A stretch of DNA of 45,661 nucleotides from a bacterium BMS3Abin03 (GCA_002898075.1 BDSV01000190.1:1-45661); one strand, 5' to 3'. Positions 25,807 through 35,114 are shown, counted from the stretch's first letter. Numbers and translations: made by a program. Notes: a model not told the origin generated them from the sequence alone.

Positions 25807-27222
25807 ATGCTTACAATTTATAACACGCTTACAAAGAAGAAGGAAAAGTTTGAGCCGATTAACCCGCCCGATGTGAAAATGTACACATGCGGTCCGACTG
25901 TTTATGATTATTTCCACATCGGTAATGCCCGCTCTTTTGTAATGGCTGATATGGTTCGCCGGTATCTTGAATTTAAAGGGTATAATGTTACGTTCGTTAT
26001 GAATTTAACGGATGTGGATGACAAGATAATTAAAAAGTCCAGGGAAGAGCAGCTCAATTTCAACGAAGTATCAAAAAAATATATCAAAGCATTTTTTGAG
26101 GATATAAAAAAACTTAAAATCAAAAAAGCCGACATCTATCCTAAGGCAACCGAAAATATTAATGATATTATTAAGATGATTGAAATTCTGGAAGAAAAAG
26201 GTTTTGCGTATAATGTAGATGGAAATGTTTTTTATGATGTGGCAAAGTTTAAAGAATATGGTAAGCTGAGCGGTAAGAATATTGACGAGCTTGTATCCGG
26301 ATCGCGGATTGAAATAAATGAAGAAAAGAAGAATCCGCTCGATTTCGCACTCTGGAAAAAAGCGAAAGAAGGCGAACCGTATTGGGAAAGCAAATGGGGC
26401 AAAGGCAGACCGGGATGGCATATCGAATGCTCGGCAATGAGCTGCAAACATTTAGGCGGGTATTTTGATATTCACGCAGGAGGAAATGATCTGATCTTTC
26501 CGCACCACGAAAATGAAATTGCACAAAGCGTTGCCGCAAACGATAAACCTTTCGTTAAATACTGGCTTCATTTCGGGTTCTTAAATATCGAAGATGAAAA
26601 GATGTCTAAGTCACTCGGTAATTTTTTTACTACGAGAGAAGTTCTTAAAAAATATTCTGCAGAAGCGATAAGATTATTTTTTGCACAGGCATATTACAGG
26701 GGACCTTTAAACTTTAGTTATGAGTTATTAGATGCGGCAGAACGAGGTGCTTCAAAATTGAAAAATCTTGCAGAAATAATCAATCGGGAAATTAAAAAAA
26801 ACCGAACCGATGGAAATCTACCAGCAATCAATATAAGTATATTTGAAGAAAAATTTACCGCAGCAATGGATGACGATTTTAACACGGCTCAGGGAGTTGC
26901 AGTTATTTTTGATTTCGCAAAAGAAGTAAACCGTTTAATTGCTGAGAACGAAAAGATAAAGGCAGATTTTTATTTGAACGTGAAAAATTTTCTTGAAAGA
27001 ACCGCTGCGGGAGTTTTAGGTATAATAGATTTTGAAGCTGCCAAAACTGTTGCAGGTGAAGGATTGAGCAGTGACTTGATCGAATTACTCATTGAAATAA
27101 GATTGAATGCAAAGAAAAATAAAAACTTCGCTCTTGCTGATGAAATACGTAATAAGCTAAAGAAACTCGGTGTTGAATTACGCGATTCAAAAGAAGGAAC
27201 AACTTATAAAATGGTGAAATAA
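25807..27222 (+). CDS. cysS: Cysteinyl-tRNA synthetase
   Basis: This 471-residue class I synthetase charges tRNA-Cys. Zinc ligand C28 lies in YTCGPTVYDYFHIGNARS, which also holds the HIGH-type motif (H37-N40). Further zinc and catalytic residues are in WHIECSAMS and GGNDLIFPHHENE. The KMSKS loop is EKMSKSLGNF. The C-terminal helical domain ends in the usual KLGVELRDSKEGTTYKMV. Length is typical. It is the last gene of the plus-strand block, and a restriction-modification locus begins only 11 bases after the stop. Confidence 0.97.
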   Translation: MLTIYNTLTKKKEKFEPINPPDVKMYTCGPTVYDYFHIGNARSFVMADMVRRYLEFKGYNVTFVMNLTDVDDKIIKKSREEQLNFNEVSKKYIKAFFEDIKKLKIKKADIYPKATENINDIIKMIEILEEKGFAYNVDGNVFYDVAKFKEYGKLSGKNIDELVSGSRIEINEEKKNPLDFALWKKAKEGEPYWESKWGKGRPGWHIECSAMSCKHLGGYFDIHAGGNDLIFPHHENEIAQSVAANDKPFVKYWLHFGFLNIEDEKMSKSLGNFFTTREVLKKYSAEAIRLFFAQAYYRGPLNFSYELLDAAERGASKLKNLAEIINREIKKNRTDGNLPAINISIFEEKFTAAMDDDFNTAQGVAVIFDFAKEVNRLIAENEKIKADFYLNVKNFLERTAAGVLGIIDFEAAKTVAGEGLSSDLIELLIEIRLNAKKNKNFALADEIRNKLKKLGVELRDSKEGTTYKMVK

Positions 27223-27233
27223 GCACATAATAA

Positions 27234-28145
27234 TTTAAAGTTAGAAAACAAATTAGGTCTTCTTTAGCTGAAGATTTACAACGAACCAAAACGCAGTTAG
27301 GTGAATTTAAAAATATTACTCTAAGAGTTTTGGATTATTTGCCGGATGTAATTAATGAAGAAACAAAGTATAACAATTATATCCTTTGTGCTTCGAATAT
27401 TGCCGGTACACGAAAGCAGTTACGTCCTTTTAATAGTGAATTGTTTATCAGAAATTCAAACAGATTTAAAGAAAATTATGATCGGCTTACAAACATTCTG
27501 AATAGACTTCAAAAAGGGGAAAGAACTTTTACCCCGAAGGAATACGATATTGTTGACAGTGTAATTTATTCAATCTAACAAGCAATCGGGATTGGGTTGG
27601 ATTTGATGGTTGAATCGAATAGTGCCCGGAAACAAGTTGGTACCAGGTTTGAAGAATTAATCAGGTCAACTATTAGTTCATTGGATATTTCTTTGAAAAA
27701 GATAGTCTTAAATATTCCTTATGATACTGAAGAAGGACAAAAATATTATAAATGCGAAACAGATATTGTAATATCTCCTTTTAAATCTGTTAAATCAGAT
27801 TCGAAGACTATTCATCCTAATGAAGTTGTTATATCTTTGAAAACAACGACAAAAGATAGAATGCCCAAAATATTTATTGATAAGATGCTGTTAGAAAATT
27901 TTGTCGGTCATTCAGTTAAAGTTGTGGGCATTTCCCAGAATGATATTCAAAGAAAGGGTGATTCGGAAATAAGTTATACATTTGTATCTCATCTATTTAT
28001 GGTTTACACAAGATTTTTAATTCAATTGGAAGGTTATTACTATTTGGATCGTCCTGCCAGAGCTTTTGAATCGCCTTATAATCAGTACATATTCCCATTT
28101 TCAAAATTTATTATTAAGGATATATGGGCTTTGCTAAGACCTTAG
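27234..28145 (+). pseudogene. Type II restriction endonuclease, interrupted by an in-frame stop
   Basis: A single frame is open from 27234 to 28145 except for one TAA at 27576-27578. Read through, the join gives VIYSI-stop-QAIGIGLDLM and then SNSARKQVGTRFEEL, a stretch I associate with type II endonucleases. The TAA is one base from CAA (Gln). The catalytic core looks like PD-(D/E)xK: CETDIVIS, then VVISLKTTTKDR with the likely catalytic Lys. The region 27234-27329 has coding character but no ATG, GTG or TTG; the first is TTG 27330. So the start seems lost, too. The 3' end overlaps the convergent methyltransferase gene by 12 bases. Reinitiation at TTG 27597 or ATG 27606 could still make a C-terminal fragment of about 180 residues. 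The recognition site is unknown. Confidence 0.72.
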
Positions 28146-29198
28146 CTTTATCCTTCTTCTAACTGCTTCTATCTCATCTTTTGATGAAGCAATTCTATTT
28201 ATATTTTTTGAATCGCTTAATCTTTCTTTGATAATCTGGCAATATTCTTTACTTAACTCTGTGCCTATCCATTTTCGTTTGAATGCTTCTGCAACTGCAA
28301 AAGTAGTACCCGAACCACCGAAAGGATCAAGTACTCTATTTCCCTCTTTTGATGAGGATAAAACACACCTTCGCACTAACTCTACCGGTTTCTGCGTTTT
28401 GTGTTCGGGTTTTTCCCAGGAGCCATTAGAAAGAGTTGGAATTTCCAATACATCTTTTGGTTTAGCTCCTCTGGGATTTGGCTCCCAAATATATTTTCTA
28501 CCATTTCCGTTATTGTATTGTGAGCTATCAGACTGAGGATGGACCGGGTATTTTAGCGTATGCGCGTTATACGGAATTCTCACTTCGTCCATGTTAAAAG
28601 TGAAGTCTTTACTTTTCCTAAAATGTAACAAACTTTCATGAGACCGTCCCCAATCTTTTCCTAAATTTGCTTTGTTTCTATAGAACCAAACTAACCATTT
28701 ACATCCTTTGAATAAATGACTTGCTGCCCATTTGAGATCCGCGAGAATTTCAGAGAACCCGCAAATGTACAAAGTGCCGGTCGGTCGTAAAACTCTCTGA
28801 GCTTCTTTAATCCAGAGCATGCTCCACTCGACATATTGCTTTTGTGATTGGAAACTGTCCCACTCGGCTTTATGTATGTTGTAAGGTGGATCAGCAAAAA
28901 TCAAATCGATGGATTCGTTTTCAATTGATTTTAAAAATTCTACGGCATCTAAATTGTATAATTCACCAAGCGCAGTTTTAAAATACGGTTCGGGTAAATT
29001 TTTTGTACGGGTTGGGATTGCAAATTCTAATTGTAATTCCTTTACTAAATTGTTTACCTGTTCCTCTGAATAAACCCTGTAATTATTAATTGGATGGCGG
29101 GATGACGTAAACTTGCCATTCTTATCCCATCGTCTGAGAGTTTCTTTGTTAACGCCGATAATTTCAGCAGCTTTACTTATAGTATATAGTTTTTTCAT
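28134..29198 (-). CDS. DNA methyltransferase (beta class, N4/N6) with MerR-like HTH
   Basis: This is a 354-residue amino-methyltransferase. A MerR-type helix-turn-helix occupies about 3-55 (TISKAAEIIGVNKETLRRWD, and the wing HPINNYRVYSEEQ). The catalytic motif DPPYN (LIFADPPYNIHKAEWD, motif IV) comes before the SAM-binding motif FGGSGTT (LDPFGGSGTTFAVAEA, motif I), the order of beta-class N6-adenine or N4-cytosine enzymes. All key residues are present. It lies tail-to-tail with the endonuclease remnant. Operator-like repeats in its own promoter (29181-29249) suggest the HTH lets the enzyme repress itself. It may persist as an orphan, protecting the genome or regulating genes. Confidence 0.93.
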   Translation of the reverse strand: MKKLYTISKAAEIIGVNKETLRRWDKNGKFTSSRHPINNYRVYSEEQVNNLVKELQLEFAIPTRTKNLPEPYFKTALGELYNLDAVEFLKSIENESIDLIFADPPYNIHKAEWDSFQSQKQYVEWSMLWIKEAQRVLRPTGTLYICGFSEILADLKWAASHLFKGCKWLVWFYRNKANLGKDWGRSHESLLHFRKSKDFTFNMDEVRIPYNAHTLKYPVHPQSDSSQYNNGNGRKYIWEPNPRGAKPKDVLEIPTLSNGSWEKPEHKTQKPVELVRRCVLSSSKEGNRVLDPFGGSGTTFAVAEAFKRKWIGTELSKEYCQIIKERLSDSKNINRIASSKDEIEAVRRRIKLRS

Positions 29199-29249
29199 GC
29201 TCGTTTCATATCATACGAAAGTTTATACAACATTATACAACTATATACT
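29181..29249 (-). promoter_or_regulatory. Candidate autoregulatory operator and promoter of the methyltransferase
   Basis: AGTATATAGTT (29181-29191, just inside the coding start) has an exact inverted copy, AACTATATACT, at 29239-29249. Between them lie two direct copies of TTATACAAC (29223-29231 and 29233-29241), 10 bases apart, one helical turn. On the minus strand the second copy contains TATAAT (plus positions 29232-29237), a perfect -10 hexamer. Repeats covering a -10 element upstream of a protein with its own MerR-like HTH fit negative autoregulation. Binding is inferred. Confidence 0.55.
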
Positions 29250-29409
29250 AATTTAAGATAAGATTATTGTTAAGAAAATGATTTGTAAAGCTAATTTTTG
29301 CTTGAAATTTGATCCTGACTTTTAATGCGATTACTTTAAATAGATCAATTAAAAATTTCCTATTGCAGTTTCATCAAAAAATGCACTCATTGAACAGGGA
29401 GCATTTCAA

Positions 29410-30882
29410 TTAAGTACTCTTAAAAATATTCCCCACTCCTAATATATAATTCGGGTCGAGTTTCTTTTTTAATGCTTTCATCTTGTCGATGTTTTCCATG
29501 CCGTACATTTCAATTAGCAGGTCTGTTTTGTTTTTCCCGACTCCATGTTCTGCTGAAAACGTACCTCCTGATCTAATGGCAGAAAGACAGATTTGCTTAT
29601 AAAGCTTTTGTCCCTTTTCAAATTCCTCATCGGTTTTTGGCAGCATATTAAGATGTATATGCGAATTCCCGAAGTGACCATAAGTAACATAATCGATTTG
29701 TTCGGACTCAACAAGCTTCTTTGTTGAATAATAAAAAGTAATGAATTTCTCATCCGGCACCGCCACATCTGTACCGAGTTTTCTGAAGTTGTTTCTGCTT
29801 ATGTATTCATTCACATTCTCGGAAATAGCATGTCTGAATTGTTTTAAAGATCTTTTTTCTTTTTCGTCGAGCGCAATCCAAACATCTTCTTCATTTCCGT
29901 TATGCTTATTAATTAAACTTAACCATAATTCCAGGTACAAATCTTCTTCACCTTCATATTCCTGTTCAAACCAGATTGCAGCTTGTGCACTTCCGGGGAT
30001 GTTCGGGTAATCCGCCAAAAGAAATTCTAAAGCATTGTGGTCAAAAAACTCGAGTGCTGTTGCATCGATTGAGTTTATCCTGTTTTCACTTCTTGTCCGG
30101 TAGGATTCATCTCTAACTTCAGTTAAAAAATTAAGAGCATCGTTTTCACTGTTGAAAAAGACCACACAGGATATGATATTTTTTGGTTTGAATAATAGTT
30201 TTAACCCTATCTTTGTAATTACACCCAACGTTCCTTCCGAACCGATAAACAGATCTACCGCATCCATATTTCTTTTGCAATAGTAACCGGAAGCATTTTT
30301 TGTTTTAGGCATTTCATAATCCGGAAGTGTAAGCTCTATCTTTTTATAACTGTCGGTAGTTAGTGTAAGATTAAATCCATCGGCAATGTTTTCAGATCTT
30401 TTAAGATGAATTAATTCTCCTTCAGGAAGCACTATTTCCAGCTCTTCAACATAATTCCGGGTAGGTCCGTATTTAAATGTTCTCGCACCGGAGGCATTAG
30501 TTGCAATCGTTCCCCCTATAAAACAATTTAGCTCGGTAGGATCCGGCGGGTAGAACAAATCTTTGCTTTCAACTTCATTTTTTAAATCAGAAAGCAAAAT
30601 GCCCGGCTCTAATAAAAGTGATTTTTCTTTAATATCCAGGTCTAAAAATCTGTTAAGTTTTTCGGTGGATAAAACTATGCCGCCTTTCGGTACGCACGCA
30701 CCGGTTAATCCTGTTCGATTACCGGACACAGTGACGGATAGTTTTTTACTGTTTGCTTCTTTTAATACTTCGATAACTTCGTCAACATTTTCCGGAATAT
30801 ATACCGCTTCACAAAATCCTTTTGTGTTCGAGGCATCGACAAGATAATTCTGTATTTCATCCTTTGCTGATTTTATAATCAT
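29410..30882 (-). CDS. FAD-linked oxidase / D-2-hydroxyacid dehydrogenase (GlcD-like)
   Basis: This 490-residue cytoplasmic flavoprotein belongs to the FAD-binding PCMH family, with a GlcD/D-lactate-dehydrogenase-like layout. The FAD-binding half (about 20-220) has SGNRTGLTGACVPKGG, PPDPTELNCFIGGTIATNAS and GSEGTLGVITK. The C-terminal substrate domain has GHFGNSHIHLNMLP and SAEHGVGKNK, which carry the conserved His and Glu residues. There are no iron-sulphur motifs, so it is the single-domain type. The true substrate (lactate, glycolate or another 2-hydroxyacid) cannot be told. It overlaps the upstream glycosyltransferase gene by 4 bases (ATGA). Confidence 0.92.
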   Translation of the reverse strand: MIIKSAKDEIQNYLVDASNTKGFCEAVYIPENVDEVIEVLKEANSKKLSVTVSGNRTGLTGACVPKGGIVLSTEKLNRFLDLDIKEKSLLLEPGILLSDLKNEVESKDLFYPPDPTELNCFIGGTIATNASGARTFKYGPTRNYVEELEIVLPEGELIHLKRSENIADGFNLTLTTDSYKKIELTLPDYEMPKTKNASGYYCKRNMDAVDLFIGSEGTLGVITKIGLKLLFKPKNIISCVVFFNSENDALNFLTEVRDESYRTRSENRINSIDATALEFFDHNALEFLLADYPNIPGSAQAAIWFEQEYEGEEDLYLELWLSLINKHNGNEEDVWIALDEKEKRSLKQFRHAISENVNEYISRNNFRKLGTDVAVPDEKFITFYYSTKKLVESEQIDYVTYGHFGNSHIHLNMLPKTDEEFEKGQKLYKQICLSAIRSGGTFSAEHGVGKNKTDLLIEMYGMENIDKMKALKKKLDPNYILGVGNIFKST

Positions 30883-32249
30883 CTGATTATTTGCAATCGA
30901 TGTTTAAAATTATTTTTTTCAAGTTCTCTTAATTTATGTAAATATTTCCGTTGTAGATCTAACGATGGTATGTCATTCCTGTTCCTGTTCAATATGAAAT
31001 CGGTATCGGTCATATTAAAAAATTTGTCCAAAGCATCAAACATATTTATTTCCGGGAAAGCATTATCTCTAAGATGGTGAATTAGTTTTAAAGTTCGAAA
31101 TCCGTCGAACCAGAATTTTTTTTGACGGGCAAGCTGTTCAGCGGTTTTACTGTTATCGATTATGTTCTCCCACTGTTTTTGAAATCCTTGCCCGGTTAAA
31201 AAATTATATATCCCGGGATGAATATCTTCAGAGTTTTTTAATAATTCTTTAATGTTATCATCGCTGGATCCGGAAAATAATTGAAGCCATGACTTTAATT
31301 TTTCAAATACTTCCGGGTTGTAAAGCAAATATTCATTTCGCTTGCCATTCAGGTATCTCGTTACTCTCTGCCCGGTTCCGAATGGAACCCGCCAAGAACT
31401 TCGTTTGGATGGATAAACAATTACAGAGTCGATATTTTCAATCCTGTAATTCTTTGCAAGTTTTTCAAGGAAATAAAAATCTTCAGCAGCTTTCTTTTTA
31501 TTCATTCCCCCGATTTTAATGTATGCATCGCTGTCGCATATAATTGTGGAACCGATGGTATGAAACGCATAAGGAGATTTTGCGTACTGCAACCCGCCAA
31601 CATAGTATCTTAAAAATATTTCGTAGCAAATAATTGCCGCCGTATTCTTGTCGTTCCCTGTAATATCGTGTTCGAAATTTGTATAACCGGCGTTCATATT
31701 ATTTTTGTTGAACCGTTGAATTACTTCACTCAAATAATTCGGCGAGAGGTGTGCATCTGCATCTGTACAGAACAGGATGTTCTTGCCGGGTTCTTCGTAA
31801 TCAAAAACTGCAAGCGCTGCATCCATCCCGGCTTTTCTTGAAAGTCCCACTCCGCCGGTTTTTTCGTCAAGCTCTTTACCCTCTGAAGCTGCATCGACAA
31901 TACCAAAATTTAGTTTTGAATTAATCACATTTTTAACAAACTTATCTTCACTTCGTCTGTGGATTATCGATCTTAATAATTTTAAGCTTTTCCGATTATT
32001 CAATTTAACATTATCATTCGAGGATTTGAGATTATTTATAACAAAGATTATTAATGTTTGCTGGAAATGTCTGTCATCATTTTTAATTAATGAGTTAATT
32101 ATTTTTGGAATATTTTCATACTCTGCAATTGCGGGAATCACAACAATGTTTTTAATTCCACCGGAAGAATTCCATTCGAGATTATAATTCTTTAGCGAAT
32201 GTTTTTGCAGGTAAGTAACAACTTTACCAGGCAGGTGTTTCATTTTCAC
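30879..32249 (-). CDS. Family-2-like glycosyltransferase
   Basis: This 456-residue protein starts with a GT-A-type nucleotide-sugar region (about 30-270): IVVIPAIAEYENIPKIINSL, then GGVGLSRKAGMDAAL, and a DxD-like metal site in LFCTDADAHLSPNYLSE. No membrane segment is obvious, so it is probably cytoplasmic or peripheral. The remainder is helical and unfamiliar to me. The sugar donor and acceptor are unknown. It overlaps miaA by 26 bases and the oxidase gene by 4, so the three are translated from one message. ATG 32243 is an alternative start. Confidence 0.85.
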   Translation of the reverse strand: MKMKHLPGKVVTYLQKHSLKNYNLEWNSSGGIKNIVVIPAIAEYENIPKIINSLIKNDDRHFQQTLIIFVINNLKSSNDNVKLNNRKSLKLLRSIIHRRSEDKFVKNVINSKLNFGIVDAASEGKELDEKTGGVGLSRKAGMDAALAVFDYEEPGKNILFCTDADAHLSPNYLSEVIQRFNKNNMNAGYTNFEHDITGNDKNTAAIICYEIFLRYYVGGLQYAKSPYAFHTIGSTIICDSDAYIKIGGMNKKKAAEDFYFLEKLAKNYRIENIDSVIVYPSKRSSWRVPFGTGQRVTRYLNGKRNEYLLYNPEVFEKLKSWLQLFSGSSDDNIKELLKNSEDIHPGIYNFLTGQGFQKQWENIIDNSKTAEQLARQKKFWFDGFRTLKLIHHLRDNAFPEINMFDALDKFFNMTDTDFILNRNRNDIPSLDLQRKYLHKLRELEKNNFKHRLQIIR

Positions 32250-33147
32250 CTAATTTCATTTCAATAAATTTCCTGATTTTTTCATAATCATTTCCACCGA
32301 ACCAATTAATTGGAACACCTTCCCTTTCCATCTTTCTGAACCATGTCATTTGTCTCTTTGCAAATTTATGAATAGCGCTGTTAAGTTTCTGATACATATC
32401 GTTGTAGCTCAGCTTGCCCTGTAAATATAAGCTGAGGTATTTATATTCTAATCCGAAGAACCGGAGTTTTTCATGTGTTACTCCCATATCGAGCAGTTTT
32501 TTAACTTCCTCGATCATTCCCGATTCCAATCGTTTCCTAAGCCGTTCTGTTATTCTGCTTTTTATTATATCGCGGTCAAATCTATTTCCAATGTTTAGTG
32601 ATTTAATTTCAACATCATTATTCAGCGGCTCGGCTTCTGATTCCGCAACGATTATAGCTTTAATGATTCTACCTTTATCCTCTAAATCGGTTACATTGTG
32701 CTGCTTAGGTTTTAAATCGACCAGGATGTTGCGTAGTGAATCTAATGACAATTTTTTTAACTGTGAAATCCTTTCTTCTGTAAACTGTGCTTTATGAAGA
32801 TCATACTTCTGAATTACCGAGCTTAAATAAAGTCCGGTTCCTCCCGCTAAAAATGGAAATTTATCCCTCGAAATTATATCAGAATAAGCTCGCTGAAAAT
32901 CGTGATGAAATTGGAAAAGATTATATTCTTCTGTTGGTTCGATAATATCAATCAGATGATAAGGAATTTTTCTCTCCCGGCAAATATAATCATCATAATC
33001 TTTACCGGTGCCGATGTCCATATACTTATACACCTGTCTTGAATCTGCTGATATTATTTCTCCGTTGAAGTGATAAGCAAGGTATGCTGCTAATTTTGTT
33101 TTGCCTGTGGCAGTGGGACCGAGAATGGTAATAAGATTATAGTTCAT
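32224..33147 (-). CDS. miaA: tRNA dimethylallyltransferase
   Basis: This 307-residue enzyme adds a dimethylallyl group to A37 of tRNAs that read codons starting with U. The P-loop GPTATGKT (10-17), the following IISADSRQVYKYMDIGTGK, and PYHLIDIIEP are family signatures. GGTGLYLSSVI and the C-terminal KRQMTWFRK complete the picture. Length is typical. The 3' end runs 26 bases into the glycosyltransferase gene, and the sensor gene lies 38 bases upstream on the same strand. Confidence 0.96.
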   Translation of the reverse strand: MNYNLITILGPTATGKTKLAAYLAYHFNGEIISADSRQVYKYMDIGTGKDYDDYICRERKIPYHLIDIIEPTEEYNLFQFHHDFQRAYSDIISRDKFPFLAGGTGLYLSSVIQKYDLHKAQFTEERISQLKKLSLDSLRNILVDLKPKQHNVTDLEDKGRIIKAIIVAESEAEPLNNDVEIKSLNIGNRFDRDIIKSRITERLRKRLESGMIEEVKKLLDMGVTHEKLRFFGLEYKYLSLYLQGKLSYNDMYQKLNSAIHKFAKRQMTWFRKMEREGVPINWFGGNDYEKIRKFIEMKLGENETPAW

Positions 33148-33185
33148 GGTTAATCAATTTGGCATCGGGATAGCCGCATAAATTT

Positions 33186-35114
33186 TCATTTCGTTTCATT
33201 TACAATTGGCAAACTGATAGTAAATACTACGCCCTTTCCTTCTTCACTTTCAACAGTTAAGTTACCTTTGTTTTCTTGTATTAAAGTTTTCGCGAGAAGC
33301 AAACCTATTTTTTCAATTTTATTTTCTTCGGAAGATCGAGGTTCGAGAATTTCATTTATTTCTTCCGGAGATATGTTTCGCTGCTCATCTTTGATAGTTA
33401 AAATTGCTGCGTCTTCATTTTTATCGGTGCTGATAAACAGCTTGCCGTTACTATCCGAATTATCACAGGCATTTTTTATTAATTGGTAAATTGCCATAAA
33501 AAATTTTCCCGGGTCGATATTAACTTGAACATCTTCCCCGGTTTTTCTGAACAGATCGATATTTCTTGTGATGCAGTATTCCGAAAGTAATTCGGATACC
33601 TCACTTAAAAAAGAATTAATATTTACTGTTTCAAAACTTAGATCATAATCATCAACAGCATATTCAAAGGTTGATTGGATAATATCTAAAAAAGAGTTCG
33701 ATTGTTTTTGCAGCATTGTAATAATCTCTTTAACCTTCTGCGAAAATTCTTCTTTGTTTAGAAGGTTGGAATAATTATTTATTATTTTAACCGGTATAGT
33801 TAAATTGTCCGATAAAAACCGGGCGATCTCTTTAATTGAACTTTTTTTCTCTTTAAGTATTATTTCTTCTGCTTCTGAAGATCTTTGAAGCGCTAATGCA
33901 ATCTGGTTTGAAATGAGTTTTAAATTCGAAATCTCTTCTTTTGAATAGCGCTCATTATTACGGGCTAATTGCAAAACGGCAACAAGCTCGTTCTTATCAT
34001 TTTCAACCGGGAAGTAAAGGATTCTATCGAGTTTAACCTGACCCGGCTGATCTATTTCCGGAACAAACCTGCTGTCTTCCGATGGGTCCTCAAAATTGAT
34101 TATTTTTTTCTGAAGCGCACAGGTTCCGGTTAATCCTTCGGATATTTTGCTTTCAATACAATCAAAACTTTCCCCGGTATTTCTGTATCTTCTCATGCTT
34201 CCCGTGTGCTCATCAATTAAGAATAATTCAGCCGTATCCGACGATGTTAATTGTGTAAGCGTATCTTTAACAGATTGGATTGTACCGGTTAGCCGGTTTT
34301 TATTATGTATTGAAAGAAGCGTAGCCAAAAGATGCTTCATATTTGCATTCGAGGCAGCCGGACTTATTTCCGGGTTAGTCTTCCGGCTAAATTCTTCGGC
34401 CGTTTCGGTTATTGCTTCATTCAAAGCACTATCGACATCTATATTTTCTGCTGTAATATCATCATCAAGTTCAATATTAAGCGAAGGTTTCTCTTCCTGT
34501 TCAACAGTAGATTCAAAAATGTCCTCCGTATTTTGAACACCGAATGGATTTTGTTCTTCCAGAATACCTGTAATTGTATCTGTAATCAGGTCATTCTCAA
34601 CCGGGGCATCGTCCAGTGAGTTATCTTGTTTTTCTTTGTTTGAAATAGCTTTGAATGAAATGGGTTTGGATGATTGAACAAATCCCAATTCACCTGTAGT
34701 ATTTGACTGCATTTCCGGAAGCTCCAGGTCGCCGTAAGTTTCAAGATTCTTTTTTAGGGTTTGAGATTTCTCGATGAACGATTTAAAAATATCTTTATCA
34801 ATTAAATATACAAGGCAACGGGTATCGGCAACTGCAGATGATATCCTTCGAGTATTGTCGATAATTTCTTTCTCGCCGAAAAAATCATTAAAGATCTTGT
34901 TGCTTATATAGTGCTGCGAAGGAAACTTAATTTTTACGTCGCCTCTAAGCAGAAGATAAAGATAATTTGCTTCATCGCCGGTTTGATATATAATTTCACC
35001 CTCGTTTACATCTTTAAAATTCTCAAGCTTGAAGATTTTACCTACCGAAGTTTCATTTATTCCGGTAAAAATTTTGTTTAATGTGACTTCTTTCTTAGTT
35101 CTAATTGTTGTCAT
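33186..35114 (-). CDS. cNMP-binding/GAF sensor with degenerate histidine-kinase core
   Basis: From ATG 35114 this is a 642-residue protein; a GTG at 35156 would add 14 residues. A cyclic-nucleotide-binding domain covers about 15-125 (NEGEIIYQTGDEANYLYLLLRGDV, cut here as GDEANYLYLLLRGDV). An acidic, disordered linker spans about 140-245 and a GAF domain about 250-405. The C-terminus resembles HisKA-HATPase, but the H-box position reads FLSDNLTIPV, with D436 where His is expected. The G1 box reads IKDEQRNIS, not DxGxG; the N-box Asn (LIKNACDN) and part of G2 (IGLLLAKT) remain. It may be a pseudokinase or a partner that binds, but does not phosphorylate. It is the first gene of a minus-strand run with miaA. 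Confidence 0.85.
   Translation of the reverse strand: MTTIRTKKEVTLNKIFTGINETSVGKIFKLENFKDVNEGEIIYQTGDEANYLYLLLRGDVKIKFPSQHYISNKIFNDFFGEKEIIDNTRRISSAVADTRCLVYLIDKDIFKSFIEKSQTLKKNLETYGDLELPEMQSNTTGELGFVQSSKPISFKAISNKEKQDNSLDDAPVENDLITDTITGILEEQNPFGVQNTEDIFESTVEQEEKPSLNIELDDDITAENIDVDSALNEAITETAEEFSRKTNPEISPAASNANMKHLLATLLSIHNKNRLTGTIQSVKDTLTQLTSSDTAELFLIDEHTGSMRRYRNTGESFDCIESKISEGLTGTCALQKKIINFEDPSEDSRFVPEIDQPGQVKLDRILYFPVENDKNELVAVLQLARNNERYSKEEISNLKLISNQIALALQRSSEAEEIILKEKKSSIKEIARFLSDNLTIPVKIINNYSNLLNKEEFSQKVKEIITMLQKQSNSFLDIIQSTFEYAVDDYDLSFETVNINSFLSEVSELLSEYCITRNIDLFRKTGEDVQVNIDPGKFFMAIYQLIKNACDNSDSNGKLFISTDKNEDAAILTIKDEQRNISPEEINEILEPRSSEENKIEKIGLLLAKTLIQENKGNLTVESEEGKGVVFTISLPIVNETK

Noticed and set aside
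30563-30847. Ser-rich plus-strand frames opposite minus-strand genes (also 34147-34536, 33268-33489)
   Set aside because: They are antisense shadows of well-supported genes with clear motifs.
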